The notes beneath the pieces were generated by a model. The model did no database searches. It had not been told where the DNA came from and worked only from the letters and a program-made list of their open reading frames with translations. From Adiantum capillus-veneris (Eukaryota > Streptophyta > Polypodiopsida > Polypodiales > Pteridaceae), in contig CM043966.1 of NCBI GenBank assembly GCA_014529385.2, positions 107,564,587-107,628,586 of the forward strand: a stretch of 64,000 bases of DNA, written 5' to 3'. Below, one piece after another: positions 34,140 through 44,460 of this stretch; position 1 is the stretch's first letter; every line of letters begins with the position of its first letter. The position numbers and the translations under genes are program-made.

Positions 34140-34952
34140 GGATTTTTAGGACAATCTTCCGGAAAGTGTCCTCCCTTTTTGCAACATTGTATGCAATAGG
34201 CTTCAATGGTTTGAGGTTTTTGTCTCCGGGCATTCATTTTTCCAATGATCATCAACACCACAGTTATGAAAAATTCATGTTCTTGGCTTCATCATGGGTT
34301 TTCCCATGGGAGGTCTGACACCTTGATTAACTACATAATGCATTGTTGGTAGCTCTAGTGGAGCATAAATCATGGTTTCTTCCATTGGTGGTGGATGTGG
34401 ATTATACCAATCTCCTTCTACCATTATTGTGTATGGACTAGGCTCTGCATAGGGTGTAACGGGTACTAATGCTTGTTCATCTATGACTCCTTCAGAGTAC
34501 ATATACTTTACAGAAACTGCATTATGTCTTGCATACGGAGGTTGTTGTCCCAACAAAGGTTGCGGTCTTTCTATACCCATTGGTGGTCTTTGAGCTTGGG
34601 CCATACTAGGTTGACATCTGTACATGGGTTGTCCTTGTGGCCACATGGGCACGTACTAAACATTCCCATCATACTTTGGTCTGAAGTAGCACTCATGGGT
34701 CTCATGGTTGGTCCATTTACCCTTGATTGCACACCATTTTTGTGGCCTAATTGGTTGTCCCTGAGGAGGTATCCCTTGTCTTGGTCCTCTCATAGGTGCT
34801 TTTTGCATGTTGTTCATCATGTCGTTCATTATTTTTAGCATATCTTCTATGGCTGAGAGTGGTGCCACAACAGCCATTCCCACTTGTGATGGTTTAGTGG
34901 ATGTTGTTTTCTCGCTTTGGTTATCCTTAGGGACACCTTCGTTAAAGATCTC
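34140..34952 (-). pseudogene. E2 gag C-terminal part with zinc knuckles
   Basis: Three cysteine/histidine motifs are visible on the minus strand: KWCAIKGKWTNHETHECYF near 34690-34745, CGVDDHWKNEC near 34225-34260, and CIQCCKKGGHFPEDCPKNP near 34140-34195. The last fits CX2CX5HX4C or CX3CX4HX4C. Between them is a proline- and methionine-rich stretch (34275-34652). Nucleic-acid binding during packaging is the family role. Confidence 0.7.
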
Positions 34953-35759
34953 TCAATTGTCTACTAAGTCAATAACATCTGACACACATGCTTCTAGGGT
35001 TGTATGCTTTTTATAACAGAGTATAGCATGAAGTTCTTTGTTTAGAAGTCCCTCCAGAAACAAAGATACAAGTCGTTCTTTTGTAGGTATCTCCATCTCT
35101 GGACATCTGGCAATGTATTGTTTCATTCGATTTTCACAATCCCTAACAGACTCACCATGTTTCTGTTTAAAGCTATAGATTTGAGCTAGCGTATTATGTT
35201 TGATCTCCGTTTTGAAACAAGCAGCTACAAATCCTTGAGCTAATGTGTTCAAGTCCATGATTGACCTTGGTGGAATGTTTTGGAACCATGTCAATGCTTT
35301 ACCTTCTAATGTCATTCCAAACCCCTCAAATTGAGTATGGAAATTCAATATATTCTCTGCAGTTAGCACTTGCTTAAAGCTTGCTAAGTGGTCGTATGGA
35401 TCCCCTAATCCACTGTATTTTCTTATCCATTTTTTAAAATCAGCTGGTCTAACGCGTCTGTTTGGTTCAACTCCAGATCTTCTAGGATTTGGTCCTGTTC
35501 CAAGTCCTTCAAACCAGTCTGTTGGAAATAGTGACTCATGTAGCCCTGGACTGGACTTAGTGTCACTCAGTTTTCTAGGTAATGAGGTAGTTTCTGGTTT
35601 CTTCACATTACTCTCTGATGATCTCTCATGGTGTTCATCTCTTGGAATTGTTCCTGGTCCTTGCCCCATTATCCAATCCCGTATGGAATACCCTTGGTAT
35701 TTGGTTTGTTCTACCTCCTCAAGAGTCATCATAACAAAGTTGTTGTTATAACAATCCAA
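34953..35759 (-). pseudogene. E2 gag
   Basis: A 268-codon frame. It reads ADFKKWIRKYSGLGDPYDHL, ASFKQVL, GKALTWFQNIPPRSIMDLNT, and FKQKHGESVRDCENRMKQYI. The order GxGDPxxHLxxFK, ALTWFxxIPPxSIxxFxxL and KQKxxESxxDyxxR is characteristic of gag in Tat-type Gypsy elements. This is the longest intact frame in E2. Confidence 0.92.
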
Positions 35760-35789
35760 AACAAGTAGATTGGTAGGTCTGCAAATCCC

Positions 35790-36371
35790 TTATCTTTGAT
35801 CTTGAAGATATAGATGATCTTCCCAACAATAGACTCCGATCCGAGGATTATCCATACTAAGCCGTTTCAAAGACTTCAAGTCTACTTGATCATATCCCTC
35901 AAATTCTAAATTTGGTGGTCCTTCTTTTACTGACATATCTAGGATTATGGTGTTTACTTCTAACCCCCATTTATCTATCACGTCAGGGTTTTCAACTTGT
36001 AAATACTGAGTTCCGTTTTGATTCATGTACATTTTTCCTTGTTTGTTTGCCCGAATCTTTTCTTGAAACTCAATACCATGGTCATCAATGAAAATAGCAT
36101 GCTCCTCGCTAGGGTGCAAGTAAACCTGGGCTCCATGACGGTTAGTCTTGTAAAAAGATAGTATATGCTTATAGCGCACTGTCGTTTCGGTTTCCAAGTG
36201 AGTCGAGTAAGAAGACATTTCGGAGGTTGAATCTGAAAAAGTTTCTGAGACTTCTTCAGGAATTGTGTGCAAGGAATTTCCTTGATTCACGCTTTCTTCG
36301 GTAGATACTCTACTGCAAGTTTCTCCGAGTATGCCCTGATTTCCCAGTACATGACCAGATCTAAGGTTCAT
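35790..36371 (-). pseudogene. E2 N-terminal ORF
   Basis: A 193-codon frame starting MNLRSGHVLGNQG at 36371. It contains FIDDHGIEFQEKIRANKQGK and VIDKWGLEVNTIIL. It directly precedes the gag frame (a stop and 30 bases between). No known domain. It may be the N-terminal extension of gag. Its ATG is the first long-frame start after the non-coding block to the right. Confidence 0.55.
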
Positions 36372-38082
36372 ATAGACTTATGAAGCCCTAGATAGAGTAC
36401 TCACCTTTGGATTGACTTGTCGTCAATTTCCACTTGATTCAATTGCAACTTTTTGTCAAGCCACTGATTCCTCGTCTACAACCTGATATCTATACAAACT
36501 TTATCAAGTTAGCTATTCTTCCATAAGGACAATAGAGTTTTTGCTAACTCTCGTGATTGGTCTCTGTGTATCACTTCAAATCAAGCTATGAGAGTCAAAT
36601 TTTGACTTTCAAATTTGACTCTAGCAAAAAATAAAAGGTTTGATCTGCAACCTGTAAACTGATTGTACATGTATCAATTTTGATCCAGTTGAACCCAAAA
36701 TTTCCCTGTGGCTTTATATTATGTTGATCTATCACTATATAAGTTCAAAAGTCAAAATTAATGTCTCTGGATAACAAAAGTAAATAATCGTGATTATTTA
36801 CTTTTGTCAATTTTTGCACTTTTTTTATTGGTTTAGCAATTATACAACTTATTAAAGTCCCTGGACAAGTTTCAACAAGTTTGGACAAAATTTGATCAAG
36901 TTCATCACCTGTTTGGTATCCGCAGACTTCGATTTCGAGAATCTGGCTTAAGTCTCACTTTTGGGATCCAAATTTCACCTGAATGAATTTGTGAGGTCTA
37001 CTTGATGGGCTTGACCTTATGGTATACTCAGCTTTGCAAAATCATCAAGTTTTGAAGCAGATGTAAATAATCACAATTATTTACTCTAGCTGTATTTTTG
37101 CAAGTGTTTGTCCCAACTTTGACACAGATTTGATAAGCACCTTAAGTTGAGGTCACTAGCAAGTTTTCATCACGTTTGGACAATTTTTTGGTCAAATGGT
37201 CATCAATTCTCTGTCCGCAGACTAACTTTGCACTTTTAGTCACAATTTTCAATCCAATGATTTAAATCTTACCAAATTTGGTTTGTGGGCTTATTACAAC
37301 ATGGTGAAACTAGTGGTATGCTGACTTGGTCAAAAAAGTTGAAAAAGTGGGCAGATATAAATAATCATGATTATTTATATTTGACAAATTTTTGGTCAAC
37401 TGAGCATGTACATATGTTCATCACATTAACATAATCCTATGAATTAAATTACAACAAGTTTGGATAAATGTTTTCCCAATTTATACTCAAGATTCAAAAA
37501 GTCAGTACAAACTTTAGTTTTTACCCAGTTTTTTGCTAGTTTAGTGATCCAAATCTCTTGGGCCTTTACAAAAGTTGTTTGTACACATGCAATGAGTCAA
37601 TGGTATGAACCTTGGTCAATTTAGAGCAAAAAGTTATAATCGCGATTATTAACTTTAGGCTTGAAATGAGCACTTTTTTGCAATTTTTTCAAAGACAGTC
37701 TTTATATGAGTTTTTTTTTAAGCCTATGAATAAAGTTAAAACTTAATTTGGCCTAAAATGTCAAGAAAAGGTAAATAATCTGAGTTTTGGTCAACTCTTG
37801 AAATTTTTTAACTCGAAGTGTCTTTGAGCTTACCAACTGGTTCAGACAACTCTTAGGATTACTCTCCAATCGGATTGAGTGAATTCGAGTCTTTTCGAGC
37901 TATTTCTAGCCGTAGACTTGAAATTTTGCAACTTCCAATAACAACTCACACTTGATTCTTTCAAAGAAAGCAATGTTCTGAAATCCACTACAGATCCTAC
38001 TTACCCTACTCCTATATTCTCATGCAATGGGGTTATGAAAAGTATTCACAAACACTCATTTTCTTGTGTTTTTTATGTTTTT
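36372..38082. other. AT-rich block with phased palindromes, right side
   Basis: No gene. It holds four palindromes with a spacing of 276-294 bp, each preceded by a similar diverged monomer (GGGCTT...GGTATG...TTGGTCAA). It may be the leader and 5' LTR of E2. I could not find a primer-binding site beside the ATG at 36371. The minus strand near 36407 reads CCAAAGGTGAGT, a possible splice donor. Confidence 0.5.
36780..37653. repeat. Four phased 22-bp palindromes, right array
   Basis: Copies at 36780-36801, 37063-37084, 37357-37378 and 37633-37653. They match the left array (23809-24411). Changes fall mostly in the central CG positions (CGCG to CGTG, CACA, CATG). Confidence 0.85.
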
Positions 38083-38830
38083 CAATCTCTTGAAAACAGC
38101 TAACAACTCGCATCTAACTCAAGCTACACTCAAGTGACTGAAATCACCAAAAGCCAATCACTTATCGGCAAACAAATCACATCTGTTTTACAGCATCAAA
38201 TGACATCCAAACATAACTCAACTTCTAGGACAAGTTTATAAGACCTAAGCACACATGCTTACGGTCTCAAACCCCACTTTAGGTCAAGTTCCGAAATCGC
38301 GATTATTAACAGTAGTAGATTTTTGACCTAGTCGTTTTCGACCCAGAATGCATATAAATGCTTAGCAATGATGCCCCAATACCCCACCTATGCTTAGTTT
38401 TCGATTTAAAAGTTAAAATTCCTAGTTATGATGAAATTAGACCGCGGGTCGGCGACGCCAAAAGCTACGAAATACTGTGGATGGCTTCCGTCAATGCATA
38501 GAGATCTTACATACGGTTGCAATGCAATTGCAATGTGACAATCGGAGAGGGAGTAGAAAGCACGAGAAGGAGATAAGTGAGAGCCGTGAGCTCATGCTGT
38601 GTATTTCTTATCCAAAAACTTATAGAAAACTTACAAAAATTGTCTTTTATACCTTAGCCAAGTTTTTTGGGTGGTCAAAAATAATAATCTGGAAGCTTGT
38701 AGCCCCGGCTCATTAATTACAGAGTTTATCCGAGAAAATAGGAGTTACAATATTCCCGATTTATCAAAATAATAAATGTTTTACAAAGAGAACTCCGAAA
38801 AATGGTTTCCATGTTATCTTGCTGCTAACA
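38083..38830 (-). repeat. Right (5') LTR of the composite insertion
   Basis: It matches 15750-16526 through to the shared end GCTGCTAACA at 38830, followed by the target duplication AGCTT. A 25-bp segment absent from the left copy lies near 38115-38140, and the left copy has extra sequence near 16345-16390. Its inner boundary is uncertain. Confidence 0.85.
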
Positions 38831-38835
38831 AGCTT

Positions 38836-39205
38836 ATCTCTCAACCTGTGCTTACACTTCCTGATCTCTCAAAGCCATTTGAGGTCCAATGTGATGCTCG
38901 TGGTAATTGCCTTAGAGTTGTTTTGCTCCAAGAAGGACACGCCATAGCCTATGAAAGTCGAAGGCTCGACCCTGTTGAGCAATCTTTAGGCATATATGAA
39001 ATGGAAATCCTCACAGTTCTACATGCATTAGACTCATGGAAGCACTATTTATTGGGGACTCCTTTCATTCTGCAAACGGATCACCAAAGTCTTAAGTACT
39101 TCATGACGCAAACCAAGCTCTCCGACAAATAAATGAGGTGGGCAAATTTTATTTCGCAGTTTCATTTTCATATTGCTCACATTGCTGGTAAGAATAATCA
39201 AGTCT
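38836..39205 (+). pseudogene. Element A RNase H, 3' part of split pol
   Basis: It resumes exactly where the frame broke at 15630. The plus frame reads PVLTLPDLSKPFEVQCDARG, AIAYESRRLDPVEQSLGIYE, ILTVLHALDSWKHYLLGTPF and LQTDHQSLKYFMTQTKLSDK, then after a TAA at 39130-39132 FHFHIAHIAGKN. These are Gypsy RNase H motifs (CDAR, YExE, TDHxSL). The domain is complete but ends there. The expected integrase is missing. Confidence 0.93.
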
Positions 39206-39275
39206 TCTGAAGACTAGTAGCCACACTCAACTGAAGACTGGCGGCCACACTCAATTGAAGACTGATGAAATGATA
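39205..39275. repeat. 24-bp direct repeats after RNase H
   Basis: GAAGACT followed by AGTAGCCACACTCAACT or GGCGGCCACACTCAATT, two and a half copies. This marks the point where the pol gene is lost. Confidence 0.8.
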
Positions 39276-40530
39276 AAAGAAGAAAATCCTATGTAGTCAT
39301 TCCCTGATTAAGAAAACTCGTAATTTCACTTGTAAATACTTGGGGCTTGCAGAAATTTCCAATTTTGTATATTATTTTTGCCATTAGACTAAGTAGGATT
39401 CCACTTTAAAACATGAGGTTTTGTATTTGGAAGGTATATATACCAAATTCTAACCTTAATAAAAAAGTGTATGTGAGAAGCGTATTCTGTGTACGAGAGA
39501 GAGTGAGAGCTTATCTTGACGCTACGAGCACACTGGTGGTCGGAATCGAGTATGGAGAAGTGCAGCGTGTTGCCCCCAGAGAGAGCTATGCACCAATATC
39601 CACACTATGCATATATGGCCCGGCATCGCGAGATTGACCTGCGAGCTATTTCTAGGTATTCGATCGGTAAGCAAACAATGTATTTTTTTGCATGTCAGCA
39701 TATCCACGCGTTTGTATTAAGTAGAGCTACACATTAGGCACCTTAGTTTTTAGAAACATCGACCTGCAAAAACCTGTCAAACATCCTACGTGATTCTGCA
39801 CTGGGTGTTTATGGGTAGGGTTTTGGGTCATGGACCTTAGGGAGAGTGGCCTATTGGTGTTAATAGGATATCTCTGAAGTTTCATAGCATTTCGGGAACG
39901 TGTAATGGGTATTTGGCTCATGGAAACGTTGTAGGAAATCTTCTCCTGTGCACAATAGTAGGCTGTAACTTCAACCTTGGGTAGAGACCTCTGTAGGAAG
40001 TAGTCAATAGTCTGTCGAGTGTAGGTTGACACCCTATGCTTGCTTCCACGCGCCTGCGGGTCGATCTTCGTCCTTAGCTGACAATTCTTGTTAGGTGATT
40101 TCTCGCTCTACTAACGTCCATCGCGACGTATCCGCCAACAAGATGCAAGGCATACAATTAAAGGATAACCTAAAATTTGTCAATGCTTACAATGCTTCCC
40201 TAGAGTAAGCAAATGTACAAATATTTAAAATGAACAAATTTTTTGTCTTATAAGACTCTCTTTTTCTTTATTGTGCACAAATGTGAAGTAGTATGCATGC
40301 TTAGATCAAGTTTGCGAAGACAACGTCTTCCAAACACGAAATAGAGCTTGTCACTCCACTATGGAAGATTGATAGGACTAATGTGCAGACATGATTGCGG
40401 CAACTTAGGCTCTCAAGCACCAAATGGACTAGTGATCCATTCTGGAACGATGGCGTAGGGTAACATAGGGATCCTCTACCCGCTAGAAAGAGGACTAATG
40501 AATATGCTTTATCTTCTCTACCCCATAGTT
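39276..40530 (+). other. Non-coding 3' region of element A
   Basis: About 1.25 kb between RNase H and the 3' LTR where integrase should be. I see no integrase motif in any frame and no clear repeat, so it is replaced or heavily decayed sequence. Confidence 0.55.
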
Positions 40531-40740
40531 GAGGACGACTATGATTTCAAGAGAGAGGTAATTTCATAATAACTAATATATAATTCTCCTAAATGATTTT
40601 CGCATGTTAAACTAATAATTTAATATGGGAAGTGTGAGGACGACTATGATTTCAAGAGAGAGGTAATTTCATAATAACTAATATATAATTCTCCTAAATG
40701 ATTTTCGCATGTTAAACTAATCATTTAATATGGGAAGTGT
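40531..40740. repeat. 105-bp tandem duplication over the PPT/3' LTR junction
   Basis: Two copies start with GAGGACGACTATGATTTCAA at 40531 and 40636. Each includes the purine tract AAGAGAGAGG and the first part of the LTR (TTTCATAATAACTAATAT). The duplication therefore copied the polypurine tract and LTR start together. Confidence 0.9.
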
Positions 40741-42289
40741 GAGGGGAGAAAAAGCTAGAATAGTGGTTAAGCTGGCAGACTGGCCACAATAGGGATCCAA
40801 AGGAGGGAAAATAGGGATCCAAAGGGGAGCCATTGCAAAATAGCAATGTTCAATAACGGGCATAAAAGACCCTAAGGTTCAACAACGGGCATAAAAGACC
40901 CTAAGGTTCAGCCCATTAAGACTTCCAAAATGCTAAGGTTCCATAAATCAAAGGTTGTGTCCAAAGGTCAATCACTAGGAAAATTGGATGCTTAGTGTGT
41001 GTGCCAAAAGTCTTCAAAGAGTCCTACTTAGGAGGAGGCGAGCCCTCGAAGTAGGGGATGAGATAGAAACACACACACACACACACACACTCACAAGCTT
41101 CCTTTACACAAAGGGAAAGGGGGACACATGTCAGCTCCCTAGCCTAGATACCCACAAGGTGTACTTAAATCCTGTTGGATGGCCATGGAGGTGGACCAAT
41201 GAGAATTAGGCTATAGTAAATCTAGTTTAATTAACTTAAAAACACTTAATAAGATAACCAATAGGAATTAACCTCTCTAGAAGACTATTGGACAGTCTCC
41301 CAAGGGGTCCAATGAGCATTTAGTAGCCCAATGGCTTGCCTGCTTCCTATTGGCTAGGAGACAAAGGGGTCCAATGAGATTTTAGATGCATTAATTAATT
41401 ACCTAAAAATCTCTCACAAAAGGCGAAAGGGGGACACATGTTAGAAGGCTATCACTTATACTCTTGAAATTCCATTGGCTAAGCCTGGAGAGGTCCAATA
41501 GGGTGTGAGCATGAGCAAATAGCAAGAGGGGTCGACCAAGAGAGAGAGGGGGCTGATTTTCCCAAGGCATTATTGCATACACACTCACACTAGTCCATGT
41601 GTGGAGTAGGAAGACTCTCTCTCTCCTTCTCAAGCTTTAATGGAAATCTTATCACCTACTCCAATCTTGTGAGAAGGGAGGCCTACACCAACAACTCTTG
41701 GCTTTTTGATGCAAATCCAACCAAGGGCCAAGCTTCAATGCATGCTCATCTCCTCTACCATGCTAATTACTAAGCTAATCTATGCTAATATGAGTCATTA
41801 TGTGAGGAGATGTACATCTTTCTCGTAAGACTACTCCCTCCTCTCAATCTACTCTCATACCCCGCTAGCTCTCACCATCTTCAAAGGTGTGTGAGGTCTT
41901 GGGTCTGAGACCGTGAGGGAATTGATGTTGTGTTTAATAAGTGTTTTGCTTAGTGCATGAAGTTTCCATCTTCATTGCACTAGCTAGTATTGAAGGAACA
42001 CAAAGAATTGTATTGTAAAATGTCTTTCTTGATGGGAGAAACCATAATACAAAGCCTTTTGGAGGGGGGGCCGTCTCCATGTAAATCCGGTCCTCAATTG
42101 TTGTCAATAGCTTAATTTTTCTCTCTTTTGAAGTATTGTTCATACTATCTAACTAGGTGTTATAATTTTTGTTGGTCTCTCTATCCAAGCATTCTTGTTA
42201 TTCTCATTAGGAATCTATTCTAATGAAATGCTCACTATGTTCATGCTATTTTCTGCTACACACAAGTTACTAGGCCATTAAATGTTACA
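40562..42289 (+). repeat. 3' LTR of element A
   Basis: About 1.62 kb without the 105-bp duplication. It starts TTTCATAA (TG changed to TT) after the purine tract AAGAGAGAGG and ends AAATGTTACA before the target duplication CGACA. It has an intact GGTCCAATG site near 41306-41314, the empty site for the MULE-like insertion in the 5' LTR. Confidence 0.9.
41070..41091. repeat. (CA)n in the 3' LTR
   Basis: Short CA tract, also present but shorter in the 5' LTR (about 8669-8680) and in the solo LTR (52193-52214). Confidence 0.9.
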
Positions 42290-42294
42290 CGACA

Positions 42295-42795
42295 ATAGGG
42301 TGTTCACCCTTGGTGTGATTGTGGGCTCATCACTCCTTTTTTGTTTCTTATTGCCGGGGGGGAGGATTATTGGGCGGATGTGAAATTTGGGCTTAAAATA
42401 GGCCTACGTAGGCAAGTTGGTCCATTGGGGATAGGTCACATGTGCTCAATGTCATTTTTTTGCATACATTCGAGTGTGAAGCAACCATCAACCATACCTT
42501 TGGAAGATTTTAGCTCTGGCAAGGGAAGTTCTTGTGTGGCGTTCTTGAAGGCCCATCCATGTCTCTCTCCTTGAAGGGGGGTTTCTCATTATCCCCTTAG
42601 ATACAATAGGTTTCCCTATCAAGGGATCACACTCATTGATAAACAATGGTAGCGAGGTCTTTCCAAAGCTCAAGAGACATTTCAAAACAACAACTTCAAG
42701 GCTTTCCAACTTCAAATGGATTCAAAGGTAAGGTTATTCAACTTCAAAACTTCTATAAACAATGTGCTCAAAGATTTTCAAGACCAAAGCAAATT

Positions 42796-42833
<38 letters not shown>

Positions 42834-43030
42834 CCCCCCCCCCCCCCCCCCCCCCAAGTTCAAAGCTTGAAAATATTTGTATACAATCTTTTCCACTCCA
42901 TATATCTTCCACTTTGTAGCTCTCCTATAGCTCTCCATCCCATATCTCTTCACTCCATAGCTCACCTCTCCCCTTCGTGGCTCTGCTGCAACTCTCCACT
43001 CTTGCTTGAGGCCAGCTTTATTCCCCTTGC
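42295..43030. other. Right flank of element A
   Basis: Host sequence after the target duplication. No gene recognised. It holds the CT/C tract at 42800-42855. Confidence 0.5.
42800..42855. repeat. (CT)n followed by poly-C
   Basis: About 30 bases of CT and then about 25 consecutive C residues. Confidence 0.95.
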
Positions 43031-43032
43031 CA

Positions 43033-43800
43033 TGGATCTAGGAAAAATTACAAACCTCCCATCCACAGCAAGATCGTCAAGTTTGGAAACGGTTTCTCTA
43101 CATGTTTGGCTGCCAAAGGACTCACAACATCATTACTTGCAAACTACACAACAACGCCGTGGTGCAGGTCACCAATGGGGACCTTTGGGTACATGGTTGC
43201 GTCTACCCTAATGATCCAGCCATCAATGTGTATCCAACATTCAATAGCCTTGCTTCATTCTTACAATATTTAGATAGAGGGGAGCACAACCTTCTTGAAT
43301 ACTGCAAGCGATTGTCGTATATTGGAGTTGATAGCACACAATGGTCTTTGCAGCCCATAATATACAACCCATAATCTCTGCATTGGCCCCTCTCTACCTC
43401 CTTCATTCTATGCGATACAACCCATCTCTCCATGCTATGGATACAAATGACAATACAAATCTCCCATATACAACACGATCGTCATGGTAAAAAACAAAAC
43501 ATGTACATATCCGGTTGTCAAAAGAGCTCACATCCTCTAAGCATTATGACTTGCATACAACATAACAATGCCGTAGTGCAGGTCACGCAAATGTGGACCT
43601 TTGGGTGGATGGTTGCCTCTACCCCAATGACCCTTTGGCTAATGTGTATCCAAAACTCAATAGTCTCCCTACCTTCTTGCAATATGTAGGTAGAGGGGAG
43701 CCAAGTCTTCTTGGCTACTACAAGCGGTTGTCCACTATCAGAGCTCATATTGTGCAATGGTGGATGCATCAACACCAAGTTATCATTCATAACACTGCTA
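43033..43800 (+). pseudogene. Diverged tandem duplication of an unknown coding segment
   Basis: Two segments, 43033-43375 and 43436-43770, are old head-to-tail copies. The first gives frame 43102-43374 (HNNAVVQVTNGDLWVHGCVY, FNSLASFLQYLDRGEHNLLE). The second gives 43593-43811 (DLWVDGCLYPNDPLANVYPK, LPTFLQYVGRGEPSLLGYYK). Their protein-level similarity suggests they were once coding. I do not recognise the family. Confidence 0.5.
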
Positions 43801-43823
43801 GTCTGCAATAGAGGATCATTCAT

Positions 43824-44072
43824 GTGGAAAAAGAAGCACAAACTCTTTTGCAACATGTGGAAGAGAACGATGGTAAGATTGCAAAGTTTGAGGGTACCAT
43901 ATTGAGTTTGAAAGAGACACCTTTAGGTGCAAGGAAGAATAAGAGAAGCTTCTCATCCATAGAAACCCTTGCTCCCAAAGCCGGTGCTCGGAAGAGAAGA
44001 GTTACAGCTTCAAGGTTCATTTTGGAATACCCTATCATATTTTCTACATGTATAAAGTCTCTTATGTGGTGA
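43824..44072 (+). pseudogene. Unrecognised coding remnant
   Basis: The plus frame of 82 codons starts MEKEAQTLLQHVEENDGKI and ends in a basic segment (APKAGARKRRVTASRFILE). It follows the duplicated segment above on the same strand, so it may be its continuation. No family recognised. Confidence 0.3.
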
Positions 44073-44099
44073 TTTTTTTGTTTTTTATTCTTGTTGCAA

Positions 44100-44460
44100 G
44101 AATTTCATCCAAGAGACATGTGGCACCCAAAGCCAAGAGGATCCCATCCATTTGCTTACTAGTTTCCTTAAGAAGGCAGATGTCATAGCACTCCTGCACA
44201 CACTAAAACAAAAACATATTAATGATGCTGTAACCAAGGAATTGATGCATAAGTTTTCTAATCTCGTGAGTGATGTTGATGTGCATAAGGCTTGTGTTTA
44301 AGTTGGCATTACTACAAAGGGCTACTACATGGCCTCTTCAAGGACGCTGGTACAGCCAAAGTGTATCGACCATAGAATATGGCATGGGCAGGGTGTGTAT
44401 GCTAGCAAAAGAATGGAAAAGGGCTGGAGCAGGTAGAAAGATCCTAGGTTGACTGGTGGC
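44100..44460 (+). pseudogene. Unrecognised coding remnant with one stop
   Basis: Starting near 44097 a plus frame reads IQETCGTQSQEDPIHLLTSF, then LKKADVIALLHTLKQKHIND, then NLVSDVDVHKACV, a stop, and VGITTKGYYMASSRTLVQPK. It looks like genuine protein sequence with a single TAA. It is on the same strand as the two preceding remnants, possibly one decayed gene. I do not recognise it. Confidence 0.4.

Larger units (their letters stand above)
15631..38830 (-). mobile_element. 23.2-kb composite Gypsy insertion in element A pol
   Basis: It is flanked by AGCTT at 15626-15630 and 38831-38835. Taking out the insertion and one AGCTT joins the element A reverse transcriptase and RNase H in frame, which confirms the ends. 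The left LTR is 15631-16526; the right LTR matches it from about 38083 to 38830. All coding content is on the minus strand but comes from two different Gypsy elements, E1 and E2, so it is not one simple element. E2 may be nested in the 5' end of E1, but the leftmost 120 bp of the left LTR has no visible partner. I cannot define the inner junctions. Confidence 0.85.
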
